DNA of 64,000 nt from Limanda limanda (GCF_963576545.1 NC_083639.1:18729118-18793117); one strand, 5' to 3'. Shown: positions 38,308 to 51,831, counted from the first letter of the stretch. The notes: a model not told the origin generated them from the sequence alone. Program-made: numbers and translations.

Positions 38308-38357
38308 TCCAAGTGGACCAACGTTCCCACTGAACGTTTCCTGATGAGACTGGGTTG

Positions 38358-38364
38358 CTAATAA
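38358..38364 (+). repeat. Right target-site duplication CTAATAA
   Basis: Seven bases immediately outside the GGGTTG terminus, identical to 31120-31126. Confidence 0.8.
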
Positions 38365-40998
38365 ATATATCAGGTGAAGAACAGGTTATACTATGTTCTC
38401 TCTCACCCATGTTCCTATTGATGACGGCATCAAAGCACAAGACTCTGAGGTCATGTCGTTCAGAGGAACCTCATGCAGAGGATAGCAGTGATGTGTCTGT
38501 GAGAGCTGAACTCAGATTATCAATCAGATTAACCGGTAAAGAGAAAGTCAGAACAACAACCCTGTTTACAGACCTATTGCTTTTCTCTGGTTCCAGGATC
38601 TTAACTTTTCAGAGGACAGAGTTCTGTCTCAAAGTTGAGCAGCTCAGGCCAAGGATTTTCCTTAACCTCTTTTGAGAAATGGACCGCGGGGTGAATTCAT
38701 AAAAGAGCAGTCTGTTGGACAATTTGTCTTTTGACAGGAGGGAACATTGGAAGCCACCAGAGGGTGGTCAGCGGTGAGTGGCACAGGCGTGCCTGGGGCG
38801 GTACCTGCAGGCCATTCTTCCTCATGATTTGTCCTGGACGAGGAGAGGAGGGAGCGGCGGCACGGGCCGCCATCTGGCCCCGACCGGGGAATTGGGTGGT
38901 GAGGTGTGCGTTCGGTGTCAGTGTGGCTCCATCAGGGCTGTTTGCGAACAGATGTTCTGTGGTGTGTTTGCTCCAACATGGCTCAGGAGGGAGGACGTGT
39001 CTATCAGTGGCTGGAGGCTTTTAGCAGCAGACTTTGACCTTGAGGCTGCCGCATGTCAATCCCTGTCTCTTAAATCCCAGTGAGACTGTCCAACACTACC
39101 CTGTTTTGTTATCAAATAGGCAGACATTTGTAAAAACACAATATGTTTAATTTACTATATGCATGTATTAAAATCCCTTTTCAGAAAAAGTTACATTTCT
39201 GATTATTTCTTTACAATCTTTTTAAAACTTTAGTCATCAATCTGCAAAATGTAGCTTCAGCCATATTTTTAAAAAGTCAGGGGCCAGTTTTTTTTATTAT
39301 GCTCTTTCATGAATAGAGGACAGTGTAAAATGCAAGGGCAAGAGTATCCATATCCTCTGTCTCCATCATCCGGATCTCAGCAATCAATAAGCGTTTAATC
39401 AGTCAATTATATGGCACTAATTTAACAGCCTGCAGGTAGAGCTGAGCTGAGCACTATCCCATGAAAATACAGGCCATAGGAAATTTATCTTTTGGAAAAA
39501 ATGTCAGTGCAGAAAATGAAGTTTCCATTTGGAGGGGGGTCTGCAACGTTTTCATCGTCCGTCGTCCATGTTTGGAGACACGGAGGACGGACCAGAGCGC
39601 TGCAGTGTCGGGGGAAAGGGTTAAAAAGGAGATTATGTATATGCATGGAAAATTTGAGTATCTTGTGAGAACGTGCAGAAAGGGAAGGTGCCCCATGCTA
39701 GAGGCTTTTTTTCTACTCCAGTGAAGATAAAAGAAGCTGTGGTGTTGATAGTGAAGGGAATATTTTAACATTCTTGACAGGAATTCCTCTGGAAAGTGTT
39801 TGAGCAGCGGCCATGTTGGTACAGCTTTTCCCTCAGTGTCCATTGTGAGCAACTGCCCACATTTAGCTTATTATCTATTAAACAAACATCCCTGCCGTCT
39901 CACTCACATCAGACATATTTGCACAATGGAACAAAATTTGTTTTATTTGTTCATAAACTGAAAGCTGATGTTTTATTTATGGGCAGCGATTAGAACAAAC
40001 TGTGGGGAATTGATGTTTAACAAATAGAGAAGAAAAACAAGAAGCCTCAACATAATAGAGAAGAGTTTGTGACGACCCAATTCATAATTTCTCCTGTCAT
40101 TATTATGAATCGTTTAGGGGAAGCGTTACGGACACAGGGGCTGGCGTGGGAGAGCGCCGTCCGGCTCCTCGCTCACCTATAAAAACTAACATCTGTTGAA
40201 GCATACATTAAGTTTGAAAATAACTGTACAGAGATCAGCGGGTAAAGTACAGTCAACCAGATGTCGTTTTAAAAGTACCAGATGGAACAATGAAAGCGGG
40301 ATTGGAAATTAGAAAGCGCTGTGAAAGGTCAGATCAATTAAGAAAGCTGCGTTGGCTGCCATATGACAATTAAAGGCAAGTTTAAAGCACTTGAGCTAAC
40401 AGGGCAGCGGCGTGAGTGGCCAGCACGGGGTGGAACTTCTTGGGGGCATGGAAAGCGTTCACGTGCAGGACGGGGGGAGCCTCCTGGACTGAAGTGCATT
40501 TACACCAGGTCAAGGTTAATGACCCACACAGATAAACCTGATAGAACGCCTCACAGCGCTGCTCACGACCTTTGTCCGTCAGTATTAAGGAGCCAATAAA
40601 TTACAGCCGTGACTTTAAGTGACATTGAAATTTACTCTGCTCTAATGAGAGAAAGAGAGAGAGAGGGAGACGGCAGAGAGGGACGGAGATGTGGGAAGGG
40701 GATGCAGTTACTGTGGAGGTTTGGTTGGATTCATAAATCATTTATTTCCTGAACATTTCACTTCATACAAAACCTACAAAGCCTCATTTCCTCCTTATGT
40801 TGCTCACGATTCCCACATGACATCAGATCCAGCTGAAACGCACCTGCTTTACTCCTCCAACCTTTATCTTACATGCTGAAATCAAACCATTACAGGTGCT
40901 TCGTCTGTCGTCCCAGATGTCTGCCAGCTCCCCATGAGTGCACATGAGCCACAAGGGGGCAACATTTGCATTGTTTGTCCGCATCCTCCCCAGGCACG

Positions 40999-41000
<2 letters not shown>

Positions 41001-41060
<60 letters not shown>
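41001..41060 (+). repeat. (CA)30 microsatellite
   Basis: Pure CA for 60 bp. It produces spurious His-Thr and Cys-Val open frames on both strands. Confidence 0.97.
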
Positions 41061-41063
<3 letters not shown>

Positions 41064-42653
41064 ATTTACATTTATGTTTTGCATTTGCACATTTGGATCA
41101 AGTACAGTTTAGCTGTTCATTTACATCGCAGCCTGTTAACAGAAACCATGATAAGCTGTTTCCTGTGGCGACAACAGCTCACACTGTCTGACTAACAGGA
41201 CCACGGGCCCTTTAAGTTACAATTTACAGGCAATAATAATTTGCAGACTAAAACAGCCGCTTTCCTCCTTTCATACCCGCCGCTTATCTGTAGTTTTGGA
41301 AACATTTCAGCCGAGCGACATCTGTTGTCTTGCTCTGCGTCGGTTTCTGCTTTGAACTGAGGATTAACAAGCCATTGTTCTAAGTGGTCAAGCATGCATG
41401 TGGTACAGCTTGGTACCAAACACTGAGAGAGTGCAGGAGAGCTTTTCCACACTTAAACACTCTGAACAAGACCATTTAGGAATTTCTCACACGATTTGCT
41501 CAGTTGATTCTTCCAAACTTCTGCTGTAAGCACTTTTGCAGCGTGCAAACGGAATTATTCATCGCATTAACGATAACATAAATGCAGCGGCGACAGAATT
41601 TAATGCACCCATGGAGATTACCTTTATTTACTCATGAAAAAAGAATACAATGAACTACTTTTTTTACAAAGCAGCGTCTCTGTAAAATGATTCTTTTGAA
41701 CTCTGTCCCCAGCACACTGAGAAGGATATATGTTAGGTCTGTTAATATCTCAATTTGCATGGCCTTAAAATACAGTTTTAATTATAGATAAGCCTAACCT
41801 GTGATAGCACCGTATATAAAACGATGGCAAACTCACGGTGGTCCAGTATTTTTATAGATTAATGTTAATAGTGTTCTCGTCAGGGAGATAAGATGGTTAG
41901 AAAAAGTGAAAGTCACAAAATAATGTTCTCATTTTAAAGTGTTTTCTTTACCTCAGCAATTACATGCAATTGTTACTTATACATTGCATTTCGTCCTGGA
42001 AAGTGTTAACACAAACTGTAGCGTTAAATAAAAAGCTCAGACCTAATCTCTGCAGCAGGTGCATCTCCTCAAGCTCCGTATGTACCAGGTGTAACTGTGC
42101 TCTGGGTTTTCATCTCAGTGTTTTGTCTGCATTGATTGTTGGGCCACACTGTAGGAATGTGGGAATTAATTAGACAATTTGTATAATGGACTTAGGCACA
42201 TAAAGACACGCAGGGCTTGGCAGAGTGGCGGCATCCTGCAGCTCCCATTGTCCTTGAGGAACTCTCATCCAGATGTTCAAACGGATTGGAGGCTGACCCC
42301 TCACCCGCTCCTAATTATCATCTGAATGACAACATGGCCCAGATCAATAGTTCCCAGTCGCAGTTTGAAGATCACAGATAAGAAGCCACCTTGTTGTAAG
42401 AGAGAAAATGCTAATGTAATTAATGCTCAATAATCCTCAATAAAGATCTGCGTGTGGATATTAATGCCGGATATTTACTCCAAACAGGCCCGTGAGGGGA
42501 AAACACACAGACCTGGCAAACAAGGGAGTGTCAGAGGCGGTTTGAGCGCAGCCTCTGTGCTGCTCGCTGTCCCCTGGAGGGAAGGTGTGAAACGGAGGAG
42601 ACTTCCTGTTGAGAGCACAACTCATGATGAGGTCAGTGGGTCTCCCTCACTGT

Positions 42654-42655
<2 letters not shown>

Positions 42656-42717
<62 letters not shown>

Positions 42718-42734
42718 TGTGTTTGTGTGTGTGT
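42656..42734 (+). repeat. (TG)n microsatellite, interrupted
   Basis: About 39 units, with an AT step near 42711 and a TT step near 42722. Confidence 0.95.
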
Positions 42735-45700
42735 CTAACTACAATACATTTCTTTGACCACTTAAGTTAATGATTACTAAAAATAATATTCAAATGATCG
42801 AATATCTTACCTAAATAAATGTAATTTGTTTCGTAATGATCTGACTCTTAAGATTTATCTATTTTTCTCAGTTATGTTTAAAATTCTACATAACGTGGTT
42901 TTCAAGCTACTTCACTGCAGCATCCAACATGCAACAATGTCAAATATAGTTAAATATTGGTCAAAGGAACTAATCATTTTAATTAATTCTTTAACTAAAA
43001 TTTGCTGCTAATACTTCTGTAGTTAAAAATGTATTGGTAATAATGTTTTCACAGTTTACCTTTAGCCTTTTTCAGTTTGTTAAGAAGGCCTATATTGTAT
43101 CAGTTTAGAATTAAATACATTTGTTAAATGATTCTATGCAGTGTAAGTAGACATGTGGTTGCTTGAAAAGGTGGAGTTCTCCTTTAAAATTTCCTTCGCA
43201 GAAAACATGTTCATCTCGTGGACCATCTAACATTATAGAAAACAAGTAAAAACAGCTTCACCTTAGCAACACTAAAATGCTGCTAACCCAAAGCATCAGT
43301 TAGAATAATACAGTATTGTCACTTTTTTAATTATGTTTAAATGAGGAGACTCATGCACTTTAACTTAAAGTAAATGTTCTAGATTTTTTTGTCATTGCAA
43401 GCCAGCTCACTCCCCATTCCTGGTCTCTTTACGGGCCTAAGCTAACTAGATACTGGCTGTATACCCATATTATAGACAAGAGAATGTTTCTCATTTCATT
43501 CTCATCAAGAAACAAGCAATTTGAATTTACTTTATTAACTCTCTCTTTATCAAATTATTTTGTCTTGAAGAGAATGACTCCAAGTATGATAACAAAATAA
43601 ATTGTCTGATGTATTTTTTGTCTCCATAGGTGCAGAGAGCTGCAATCTCCTGAATTGCCTCAAGTGATGTCAAAGTGTGGCCGTTAGGGCCGGAGATAAG
43701 AAGTTGAAAAAATATCTTGGGGTTTCTTCATATACTAAACATATTCTGCTACTAGCATTAAACACCTGGATAACAATGAGAAATCTCTAGTTCATATTGA
43801 TATGCTCTGGTGAACTATTCTGTTAGAGAACTGAATCATTTATTCAGTAAAACTGTGGAACATTGGACCCTAAAATGTTACAGTGAGACATGTTTAAACT
43901 AAAGGATTTGATGTTAAAATGCTCAATAAAAATATAAGATATTGTCTTTTTGTCATGAAATATAGTGTGGAATAAATAGTAAAATAGAGATACTCTCCGT
44001 CTCTTCCTTCTCGACCCTTCAGCCGACCCACCGCCGCTGACCAGCTCCTCCGTCACGTATCACCACTAATGACACTGACCTCCTGATGACACAGATACCC
44101 CTCCCCTGCCCCGCCGTCTTCCTCCTCAAGGTGTGCATTCATTTCTCTTCTGATGTCGACCCAGCCGCCACCTGCCACAGCTTACAACTGGCTAAGCTCA
44201 TGATTAACTTCATTCCTTTTTTTTTTATCCTCTGAGCCTCACAACAATGCTTCCCACTGAGGCAATAACAATTTCTCTGAAAAGTTGCACTCCTCATGAT
44301 TCAAAATCATAAACCCAGCATGTGTCAATGAGAATCCCATCCCTGATTTCTGCAAAGATGAATAAAACAGGTTGCAGGGAAATAGGCAGAGATGCCCAAT
44401 TAAAGAAATTGTTATTGTGAGTAGCGGCGGATCTCATCGGGATTTTGCTTCAGTAACTATCCCATTCCCGTTTAAATGATCTGTGTGAGCAGTGAAGAGA
44501 GAAGGGAAGAGATGTTTGTATGTGTGTGGGAGGGCGTGTTCTTCACAAGATGGAGAGAGATGGAGCAATACAATTTATTCCTTAAGTGAGGTAAAGGCCA
44601 TATTGCCTACCATTAACAGAGCAGAACGTCGGCACGGGCTGATAATTAAGTAATCCATGAGAGCATGAGCAATATAGGACAATCACTAACACCCTCTGCT
44701 TCTTTGCCACATCAAGCCACTCGTCGTTTTTTCCCCCCAACATCATTTTAGATTATGCTGGAAAATATTATTGCATCGTGATGTGAAACTGCTGCTACAG
44801 AGGAAAATGTTCTGCTCGCAGCTCCAAACTAATGATTCCAGCGAGATGAACCCATTTCAAAGACACGTGTGGCCTGTCACACTTTTCTGATTTGGAAAGT
44901 TGAGGTTAATTTTCGGTTGAACAAGAGAAAGTTGTTGAAGCTGTTTTAGGTTGTTGGTTTTTATTATGTTGACACTGTTGGGAGTGACACATGTATTTAA
45001 AGTGGGTCTGCATGCATGATTCATAAAGCAACGCTAATATATGCACCAACCTAACTGATTTTCAAACCGATTCTATAACACAGAGTTATTTTGGGTTTGG
45101 AAACAACTACTGAAATAATCATTTAATTCAAACATGCCGTGGAAACCCTTTCCCTGACATCATGTGTTTCAATACAACATAACTGACATTTTATTTTGAA
45201 GGTATTTGACAGTATTTTATCATTGATTTTAATCAATAAATAGTACATTTTTATAGATACACAATTCTATCAACTTCTAAAAAATGTTCAACAATAATTA
45301 TACAATGTTTGCATTAGCCAAAATTTAAGAATCATTCGTGGAAAAGAAAGATTCTGATCTGGAAGACATCTTTTCTACAAAGTCACATTGTTGTGGTCAA
45401 AATGTGAAAAAAAACCATTTTTTTTACCTTTTAGTTATTTTAGGTGTTTTATTTTAACAGACAACAGAAAACACTCTCTGTATTGTGTGGTTAATGATTT
45501 ACTTCGTGAAGAAAAATACTTTTTAGTCATTGAACGGCTTTCATGCACCACACAGAAAACAACATTTTAATTAATATATTACTTAATTTTTTACGTTTTA
45601 CTCGTCTCAAAATGTCCCTTTTGGAATCAAAAATGTAATAAGCATGTATCACTCACACAAGCCTTTGTATAATTTTTAGAAGTATATTTTGTTATTAAAA

Positions 45701-47104
45701 TAACCAAATCACCATTTTTTTTAAATGTATAGCACTAAATCACAACATATATTAACTAAACATAATAAAGTCGAGACCTTACATTATTATACAAAAAACC
45801 CAATACCACCAAACTAAAACCCAGATTCAGTTACAGTATGAAAAAACCCTGAGTGAGTCAGTTACTGCCATCACATCAGTTATGTTCCATCCTGTCAAGT
45901 GGCGGAAATTATTGTGGTACAAAATTAAAATTTTTGCAACGGACCACATATATATTTGATATTCATCTTTATATTTAACATTTTATTCCACAATGTGTAA
46001 CATGTTGTATTGTATGAACATTTCAGTGGCCCTAATAAAGACCTTCATCAGTGTATGTGTAGTGTGGTGGAGACACCATAGGTGAACTCTAATACAAAAG
46101 ACAAAAGATTTAAGTGATATCTATAGAGTCTATATTTTTTTAGGGTCAAGTGTTATGGACTAAAAACTGAAATAATAAAAATAAAGTGTTTAAATTTGAT
46201 CATCCATGCTCTACAGAAGGTCTGTCTACATCACAGTTAACTATAAAGTCATTTCTTTCACGGACAATATCTGTGAACCTTCATTTCATCATGTTGGTCC
46301 AGTTGTTGCTGAAATATTTATCCAGATTGCAATTTACAACAATCCACAATTTATGACAGCAGTCTGCATCATCCATCTCCCTGCTTGTCCAAATGCATTT
46401 CCTTTGTTTCTTAACAGAAATTGAATCATGGGAGGTTTAGGACAAGACTCTTCAATTTTTTTTCCTCGCTTCCTAACAAACGGTAACATTTTAATTCTTG
46501 CTTCCATCCCTCAAGACGGAAAATACAATTTCATGATCACCTCGCTGCTAGAGCCATGTTTAATAATTCCCAATTATGCAGCCAGGCACCTAGTCCACAG
46601 CGTGAGCCCCACCATGCAGCCTGAACAGCAGCTGGCCCGCTGCTCTGTGTATGTTCAGTCACCTTGATATCATCAATGAGCATGTTCCCCCATCTTAGCA
46701 GGTTACAACGCCAGGACCTATGCTGTTGTATTAATAATACAGCATGGTATTGTCCAGGAGGGAGTTTACTGTGTGTCTCCGGCTACAGCCTTTTTCTCCA
46801 ATTTGTTACGCAGTTTACCCAAACATGGAGCGTGCAGCGTTTCAGGCGCTGCATGTGGCAGATGCAGTGACGCACAGGGACTACTTTCACTTCTTGTGAA
46901 TACACACAGGGGGGAAAGGCTTCGAGAGTGTCTGTATTTACACATTTCAAGTGAAAAGCTGTTTTTCTTTATTTCAGTTTTCTGTATCACATACATTCCT
47001 CCACAGCAACTTACAAAGTCTATCTTTGCTCAACAGTTAATGAAGAACTGGAAGTACTTGCTGCACAAAAGATGAGAAACATTGATATTATTATCTGAAG
47101 ATTG

Positions 47105-47235
47105 TCAGTCCTCCAGTTCATTGAATCTTCAGAAGTTGTACAGGTGAACATAAGCAACTGGACTTCTGATCCAAGAGGCTTCTTCCTTTCTAACTGACTC
47201 TTGGGAGGTATCAGACATTTGACCTCTTTTGGTCT
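47105..47235 (+). repeat. Small fragment related to the repeat at 57.96 kb
   Basis: It shares CAACTGGACTT and ATCCAAGAGGCTTCTTC..TTCTAACTGACT with 57975-58050, so it is probably a decayed end of the same Penelope-like family. Confidence 0.5.
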
Positions 47236-49363
47236 CTACCTGTGTTGAGAACATTACGTTAGGTCAGGTCATTGACCTGGAAAAACTGTCACTTAAAGGT
47301 TGTAGCAATGCCACAAATAATACAAACCTGTTATGATTAAAAGTTCTCTTTTGAACATGGTTTGAACTTTACTAAAGTATAAATACAGGAACATGATGAG
47401 CATAATGTACTTACTCCCCTTGGATACAACTAGCCATTGGGATATTGCCATGGGAGTCATCGTCATAATAACTATTATAGTTAGGTTTATTGGTTTAGGG
47501 ACAGAAAACATTTTAGTTTAGTCTCAGTTGACTAAAACACTTAAAAGCATAATTCATCTCAAAATAAGCTGACGAAAATGTTTTGGACCTCTTCTATGAA
47601 AGTCTTATTTCATCCATTTGGCTTGAATTGATAGAATTAGTTTAAAAGTAACATATTACATAATGTACTACACATCCTGGACAACATTACTGCATATTAA
47701 CATCTTCTCTCCATGGCATTACAGTGCATTTGAAGTATTTCCAAATGTCAACCTGCTTATTCAGTCATTAACATCGGACGCTGGCCAAGTTCCCTATATA
47801 CAGCTGTAGGATGCAGCTGGATCCAGACCCTGCTGGTGTGAACTGTTGGAATGTAGTTTTGTCTCATTTTGTTATTAAAAAATATGGCATGCAAATTCAT
47901 AGTGTCCGCGTCCTCCAGTCCACTGGGGTCCAACATGGTCCTCGTGATTTAAACCCATGTCTGCTAGGTTAGGCACAGAACCCTATGTCCGGTTGCAGCC
48001 CGAAATGTATGATGGCACTGTCTGTATGCTTTAACTGCACATGCCCCACGAATAAAATTTCCACCTACTGGAAAGGGATGGGATGTGGGATCAGGTACAC
48101 ATCTATGGAATGCCCGACCGACGTACACCCTCATTTAATCACAGTTATAGAAATTGAGTTTTGTCTCTTCTTTGTCATAATTTCACTCTTTTTACCCTGA
48201 AAACAGTCCCTTCCACTTCCATGCAATTGTCAATTAAAAAATAAACCTTTAAAAAACGACAAGGTAAAAGGATTTGATATCAACATAAAATAAAAACATT
48301 AGCTGCAGTCAGACATTCCACAACCACTAATGACATCATTGACCAACAAGCAACTCATTAACTCAGTTAATTCCGCGGATTGGGGGAGGGATGTGTTTTG
48401 CTGTCGTGTTTGAAAATGTTTTTCTTTGCTCAGTGTGTCTTCTGCATTTCCTTCCTGTTCTTTGTTCCTCTGCTAAACACATCTCGCCACGGGACACTCT
48501 CTCACCCTCCAGCAACACTTTATATCAGACTAACGCCTCAGTGTATGTTGTGTAACGCTACAGAACATCATCAGTTTGTGGTTTTGTTGCTTTGTTTCAA
48601 GGCTTTGCAGTTGGTGAGTACAGAGCATATTGAATATTAGTCCGAAAAACCAGCATGCCAGCTCTGCTTCTCTTGCTTTTCCAAATGCCAGCGTTTAGTC
48701 TTAACACATGATTCCCTATGAATAGAATAGCCAGAGAGAGGAATGAACGAAAAAACACCACCTGAGCACACACACGTAATGCCAGGGCCTGAGCATCATT
48801 ACATTACACAGTAAAGCTATTCAGGAATGAAAATATTTCGCTGTGACTGGCCAGTTATGACAAAATACAGTTCAGTACTTTATTTTCCTTAGGCTCCTTT
48901 CTTTTCTTTTTTTCCGTTCTTTTTTTCTTTGCATGTCACCTTTAATACCGCACTCCCTCTCCATATGAAAGCAAGCTTAAAATTAGTGATTGCAGGTTAC
49001 GTGAAGGTCAAAAGTCTGATCAGAACCATGTGTTGTGAACATTATGTGTAGTTTTTTCATGTCAGTCCTCATGGAAATCAATCCTCGCAGTGACCCACCC
49101 ATGTGCACTGAAAAACTGCACAGCATATTTATGAGCTTACTGTTCCCATTCGCATGGCATAAAATCACAAGGGCATGAAAAGTATTGTTCACTAGGATGT
49201 GGGCTGACGAAACATGTCTGAGGGTGCTCAGCTATTAAACTGTTGCCCCTTTCACAAATTCTGTACAAGAGGGGAAGGTTGTGCCTTACTGTTCTGCATG
49301 TAAGTTACAAATATGGAATGTGGCTGCAGCAGAGGTCGTCACAATATCTGGTCAACGTCTCTG

Positions 49364-49878
49364 TAGCTGTGTCTCAATTCAGGGGCTGCATCTTTCGTAG
49401 GCTGCATCTAAAGACCGGTTGCGTCACAGCTAAGCTGTCTCATTTCAGAGGCTCCTCCAAATGTGTCCTTTCATCCCCAAGAAACAAAGGCTCCAACGGA
49501 TGGATCCTTCACAGGCTAACCTGTCCCAGGATTCATTGCGCTTCAGTGAAGAACAGCTTTTCAAAGAGTTAATTGTGCTGGCAAGCAGAAAGTCTAACCC
49601 ATGAATATCAGGCTTAAACTCAACGAACAGCTAATGGTAAACATGTTAAAAAAACAAGGAGGATTAAAACTTTCTTGTTTTGTCCAACTTAAACTCTGTT
49701 GCTAGGTAACAGCAATAAAAGACGTGGCATGCTGGTGATACTGGTAATATCAAGCTGGTGAAGCCTCTGTAGACCAGAACATATCATTTAGGATTGGCCC
49801 ACAAAGACACTGCTTCCTTCGTAGGCCGGGTAGACTGCCTCCTCCAATGTATGCAGCCCCTGAACTGAAACACAGCCA
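49364..49878. mobile_element. hAT-like MITE, about 515 bp
   Basis: The termini are inverted repeats: left TAGCTGTGTCTCAATTCAGG continuing GGCTGCAT, right end ATGCAGCCCCTGAACTGAAA continuing CACAGCCA. Inner subterminal parts also match (CTTTCGTAGGC / CCTTCGTAGGCC). It has no coding capacity. The end sequence is typical of a hAT-type MITE family common in fish. I could not find a clean 8-bp duplication, so the exact edges are uncertain. Confidence 0.65.
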
Positions 49879-51682
49879 GCACTGTTGTTTTACACGTCAC
49901 GCCTCTGATTCTGGAAGCTGGATCATACACACTGGAGCAGCAATGTAGTGGCTTTGTTTGGTTCACTGTAAACAAGCAACAGTGGCATCATGACAGTGTC
50001 TACTTCACAGCAGTATACCACAAACTCTTTCTCTTCTACTTTGAAATAGTTGCACCTTTCTTCCATACTATGCAGTGTTTCTTGTTTAATATTACTTTTC
50101 AAAACCTCCATTCTTTATATTCAGCAGCAGAAATGTGACTTCTTAAAAGATGTAAAACAGAACAAAAATCTAGAATTGTGGGAGATCGCCAAAGTGTGTG
50201 TGACTTACAGAAGGGAAACAAGAAAGTGATCAAGTTGTGCACTGGTGTGCAGGGCCGTCCAGCCCTCTTCAAAGCAATCTCTCTCCATATGGTGTTGTGT
50301 GCCGTGCGCGGGTCAACTTGCAGCGCCGCAGCTCTGGAGAGGGGATTTTCTCCCGGCCCATTGTCTTGTCCACAGAGCCTGCGGAGAGAACCCGCCGCTT
50401 TCAGGGCATCACTGCCGGCCCCTAATATGGCAAATGAATGCATGAGCGAATACGAGGGTGAATAACTGAATGAATAACCAAAGACGATTTACATAATTGC
50501 ACGTAGGATATGTATTTTCTGATGTTTGAGTTACTATTTGCATATTCAGACTGTATAGAAAAGTCAATACTGAAGATCCATCATGTAAATACACTCCTCC
50601 CTAAATTAACGGAAAAAAATTATTCAAACAATAGTAATGTTAATGGTGTTTTTCGCCCTGAGGACAGATCTCCTCCCTGCCTCCAAAGCAATTGCTGTCA
50701 AAAATTTAGTTATGACACATCTTCTTGGCAGGTAAACATCAGTCAGAGAGATAAAAAGAAATCTTCAGTGTGTTGTGTACCTTTTTTCTTCCTTTCTTTT
50801 TTTATATCTTCTTGCATTGATCTGAGCCTCGAGCAAACCATTCATGTCAAATGTAAGGAGTCTTGTTTCACATGTGTGGTGACAGTCTGCCGTAACTCCC
50901 CTGCAAATCGTCGCCACTGTCTTGTTGCATCATTTGAAGTCCTGTTTTCCCTCATGTCGGCCTCCTTTGTGATCCAGATGGACGCGGGGGTTTATGCGAG
51001 ACGACATCTTTTGAACTATTCAAAAGCGCCACGATCACTGCACATTCCTTTTGTTGTCGGTTTAGGCGGGACAAGAGGCCGGTTAACCTCCACGACGCCT
51101 GCTCCAGAGTGAATCCGGGGTGGTGGGTGTGTTTTGACCTGTCTACCCTTCACCTTTCATCTCACTGTGTGGTGCTGGTGTGAGTGCTGGAAGAGGACAT
51201 GTGAAGAGCCAGACTCTGGCCAGCAGAACCCCTGCCTGGGTTCCAACCCCTCCAACCCGCCCCCCCTTTCTATGTCTTTCACTCCGTCTTATTGGCCTGC
51301 AGCTATAAACCCATATTTCATCTATTAGGGGTGATGTTGGCAGGGGGTTGGAGGGTGGAGCAAAGGGGAGCCAAGCACATTACAACCCTAAGTACTGTAT
51401 GTTGCATGTCGTAGTGGCATTTGACCAGGTCAGTCAGCTTTGTCAGATTTTGCACGGCGCTGGGGAACGGCTCCCTCACTTCTCTCAATCATCTCATTTT
51501 TCTGGCTTGTAGAACACGAGCCTTTATGCCTCATTTTGCTTGTCATACTTAAATTTCTCTTGTTTGTCAGCCGTAATTCAGCATCTCATGAATTAGTCAT
51601 GAGAATAACTGTTTTCATTTAGAGGCTTTAACCTGCGCAAAATCCTCCTTGGCTGACTGGGCAGTAGCACACATGCACACAG

Positions 51683-51707
51683 ACACACACACACACACAC
51701 ACACACA
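51683..51707 (+). repeat. (CA)12 microsatellite
   Basis: A short pure CA tract about 100 bp left of a long G run. Confidence 0.95.
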
Positions 51708-51806
51708 TTGGGTGGGTGCTGCAGGCAGGAGTGGAGCCGTGGTAGATGTGCAGCGCTCTGTCCACAAACGGGCGGGCATGTAAATGAGATGGCCTGCAGT
51801 CCTGAT

Positions 51807-51831
51807 GGGGGGGGGGGGGGGGGGGGGGGGG
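51807..51831 (+). repeat. G25 homopolymer
   Basis: Twenty-five consecutive G. It can form stacked G-quadruplexes and is often miscounted in sequencing. Confidence 0.9.

Larger units (their letters stand above)
31127..38357. mobile_element. Giant foldback element: 7.2-kb palindrome with 3.4-kb inverted arms
   Basis: Every position x in the left arm pairs with 69484-x in the right arm. The element begins CAACCCAGTCTCATCAGG and ends with its reverse complement CCTGATGAGACTGGGTTG. It is flanked on both sides by the same 7 bp, CTAATAA (31120-31126 and 38358-38364), as expected for a target-site duplication. The arms are near-identical for 3,437 bp; the centre (34564-34920) is not palindromic. Long inverted repeats plus a 7-bp duplication recall Drosophila Galileo, a P-superfamily foldback element, but the terminal bases differ and I see no transposase, so the superfamily is open. 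A collapsed or mis-joined assembly could also create a palindrome; the flanking duplication argues against that. Confidence 0.85.
34921..38357 (-). repeat. Right arm of the 7.2-kb inverted repeat
   Basis: Reverse-complement copy of 31127-34563. All candidate splice sites of the left arm are preserved here. Confidence 0.9.
38365..49363. other. Non-coding interval right of the palindrome
   Basis: There is no supported gene. Open frames of about 100 codons near 38731-39083 overlap in two frames and show no motifs. A GA-rich tract lies at about 40645-40685, and dinucleotide repeats are listed separately. A fragment of the teleost repeat (CTTTACGGGCCTAAGCTAAC) lies at about 43390-43530. TAAT-rich blocks at about 42290-42460 and 44390-44760 are candidate regulatory sequence. 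45-46 kb is very AT-rich. Confidence 0.45.

Noticed and set aside
31127..38357. The palindrome as a CRISPR-like, viral or piggyBac-type insertion
   Set aside because: There are no spaced short repeats and no viral gene was recognised. The duplication is 7 bp rather than TTAA.
38731..39083. Two overlapping open frames of about 100 codons
   Set aside because: GC-rich stretch open in two frames at once; no motif, no splice or start support.
39454..39852. 132-codon minus-strand open frame
   Set aside because: No recognisable domain, with another open frame on the opposite strand over the same bases.
40823..41195. His-Thr and Cys-Val repeat open frames
   Set aside because: Translation of (CA)30.
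42452..42757. 101-codon open frame ending in Cys-Val repeats
   Set aside because: Half of it is the (TG)n tract, and the rest has no motif.
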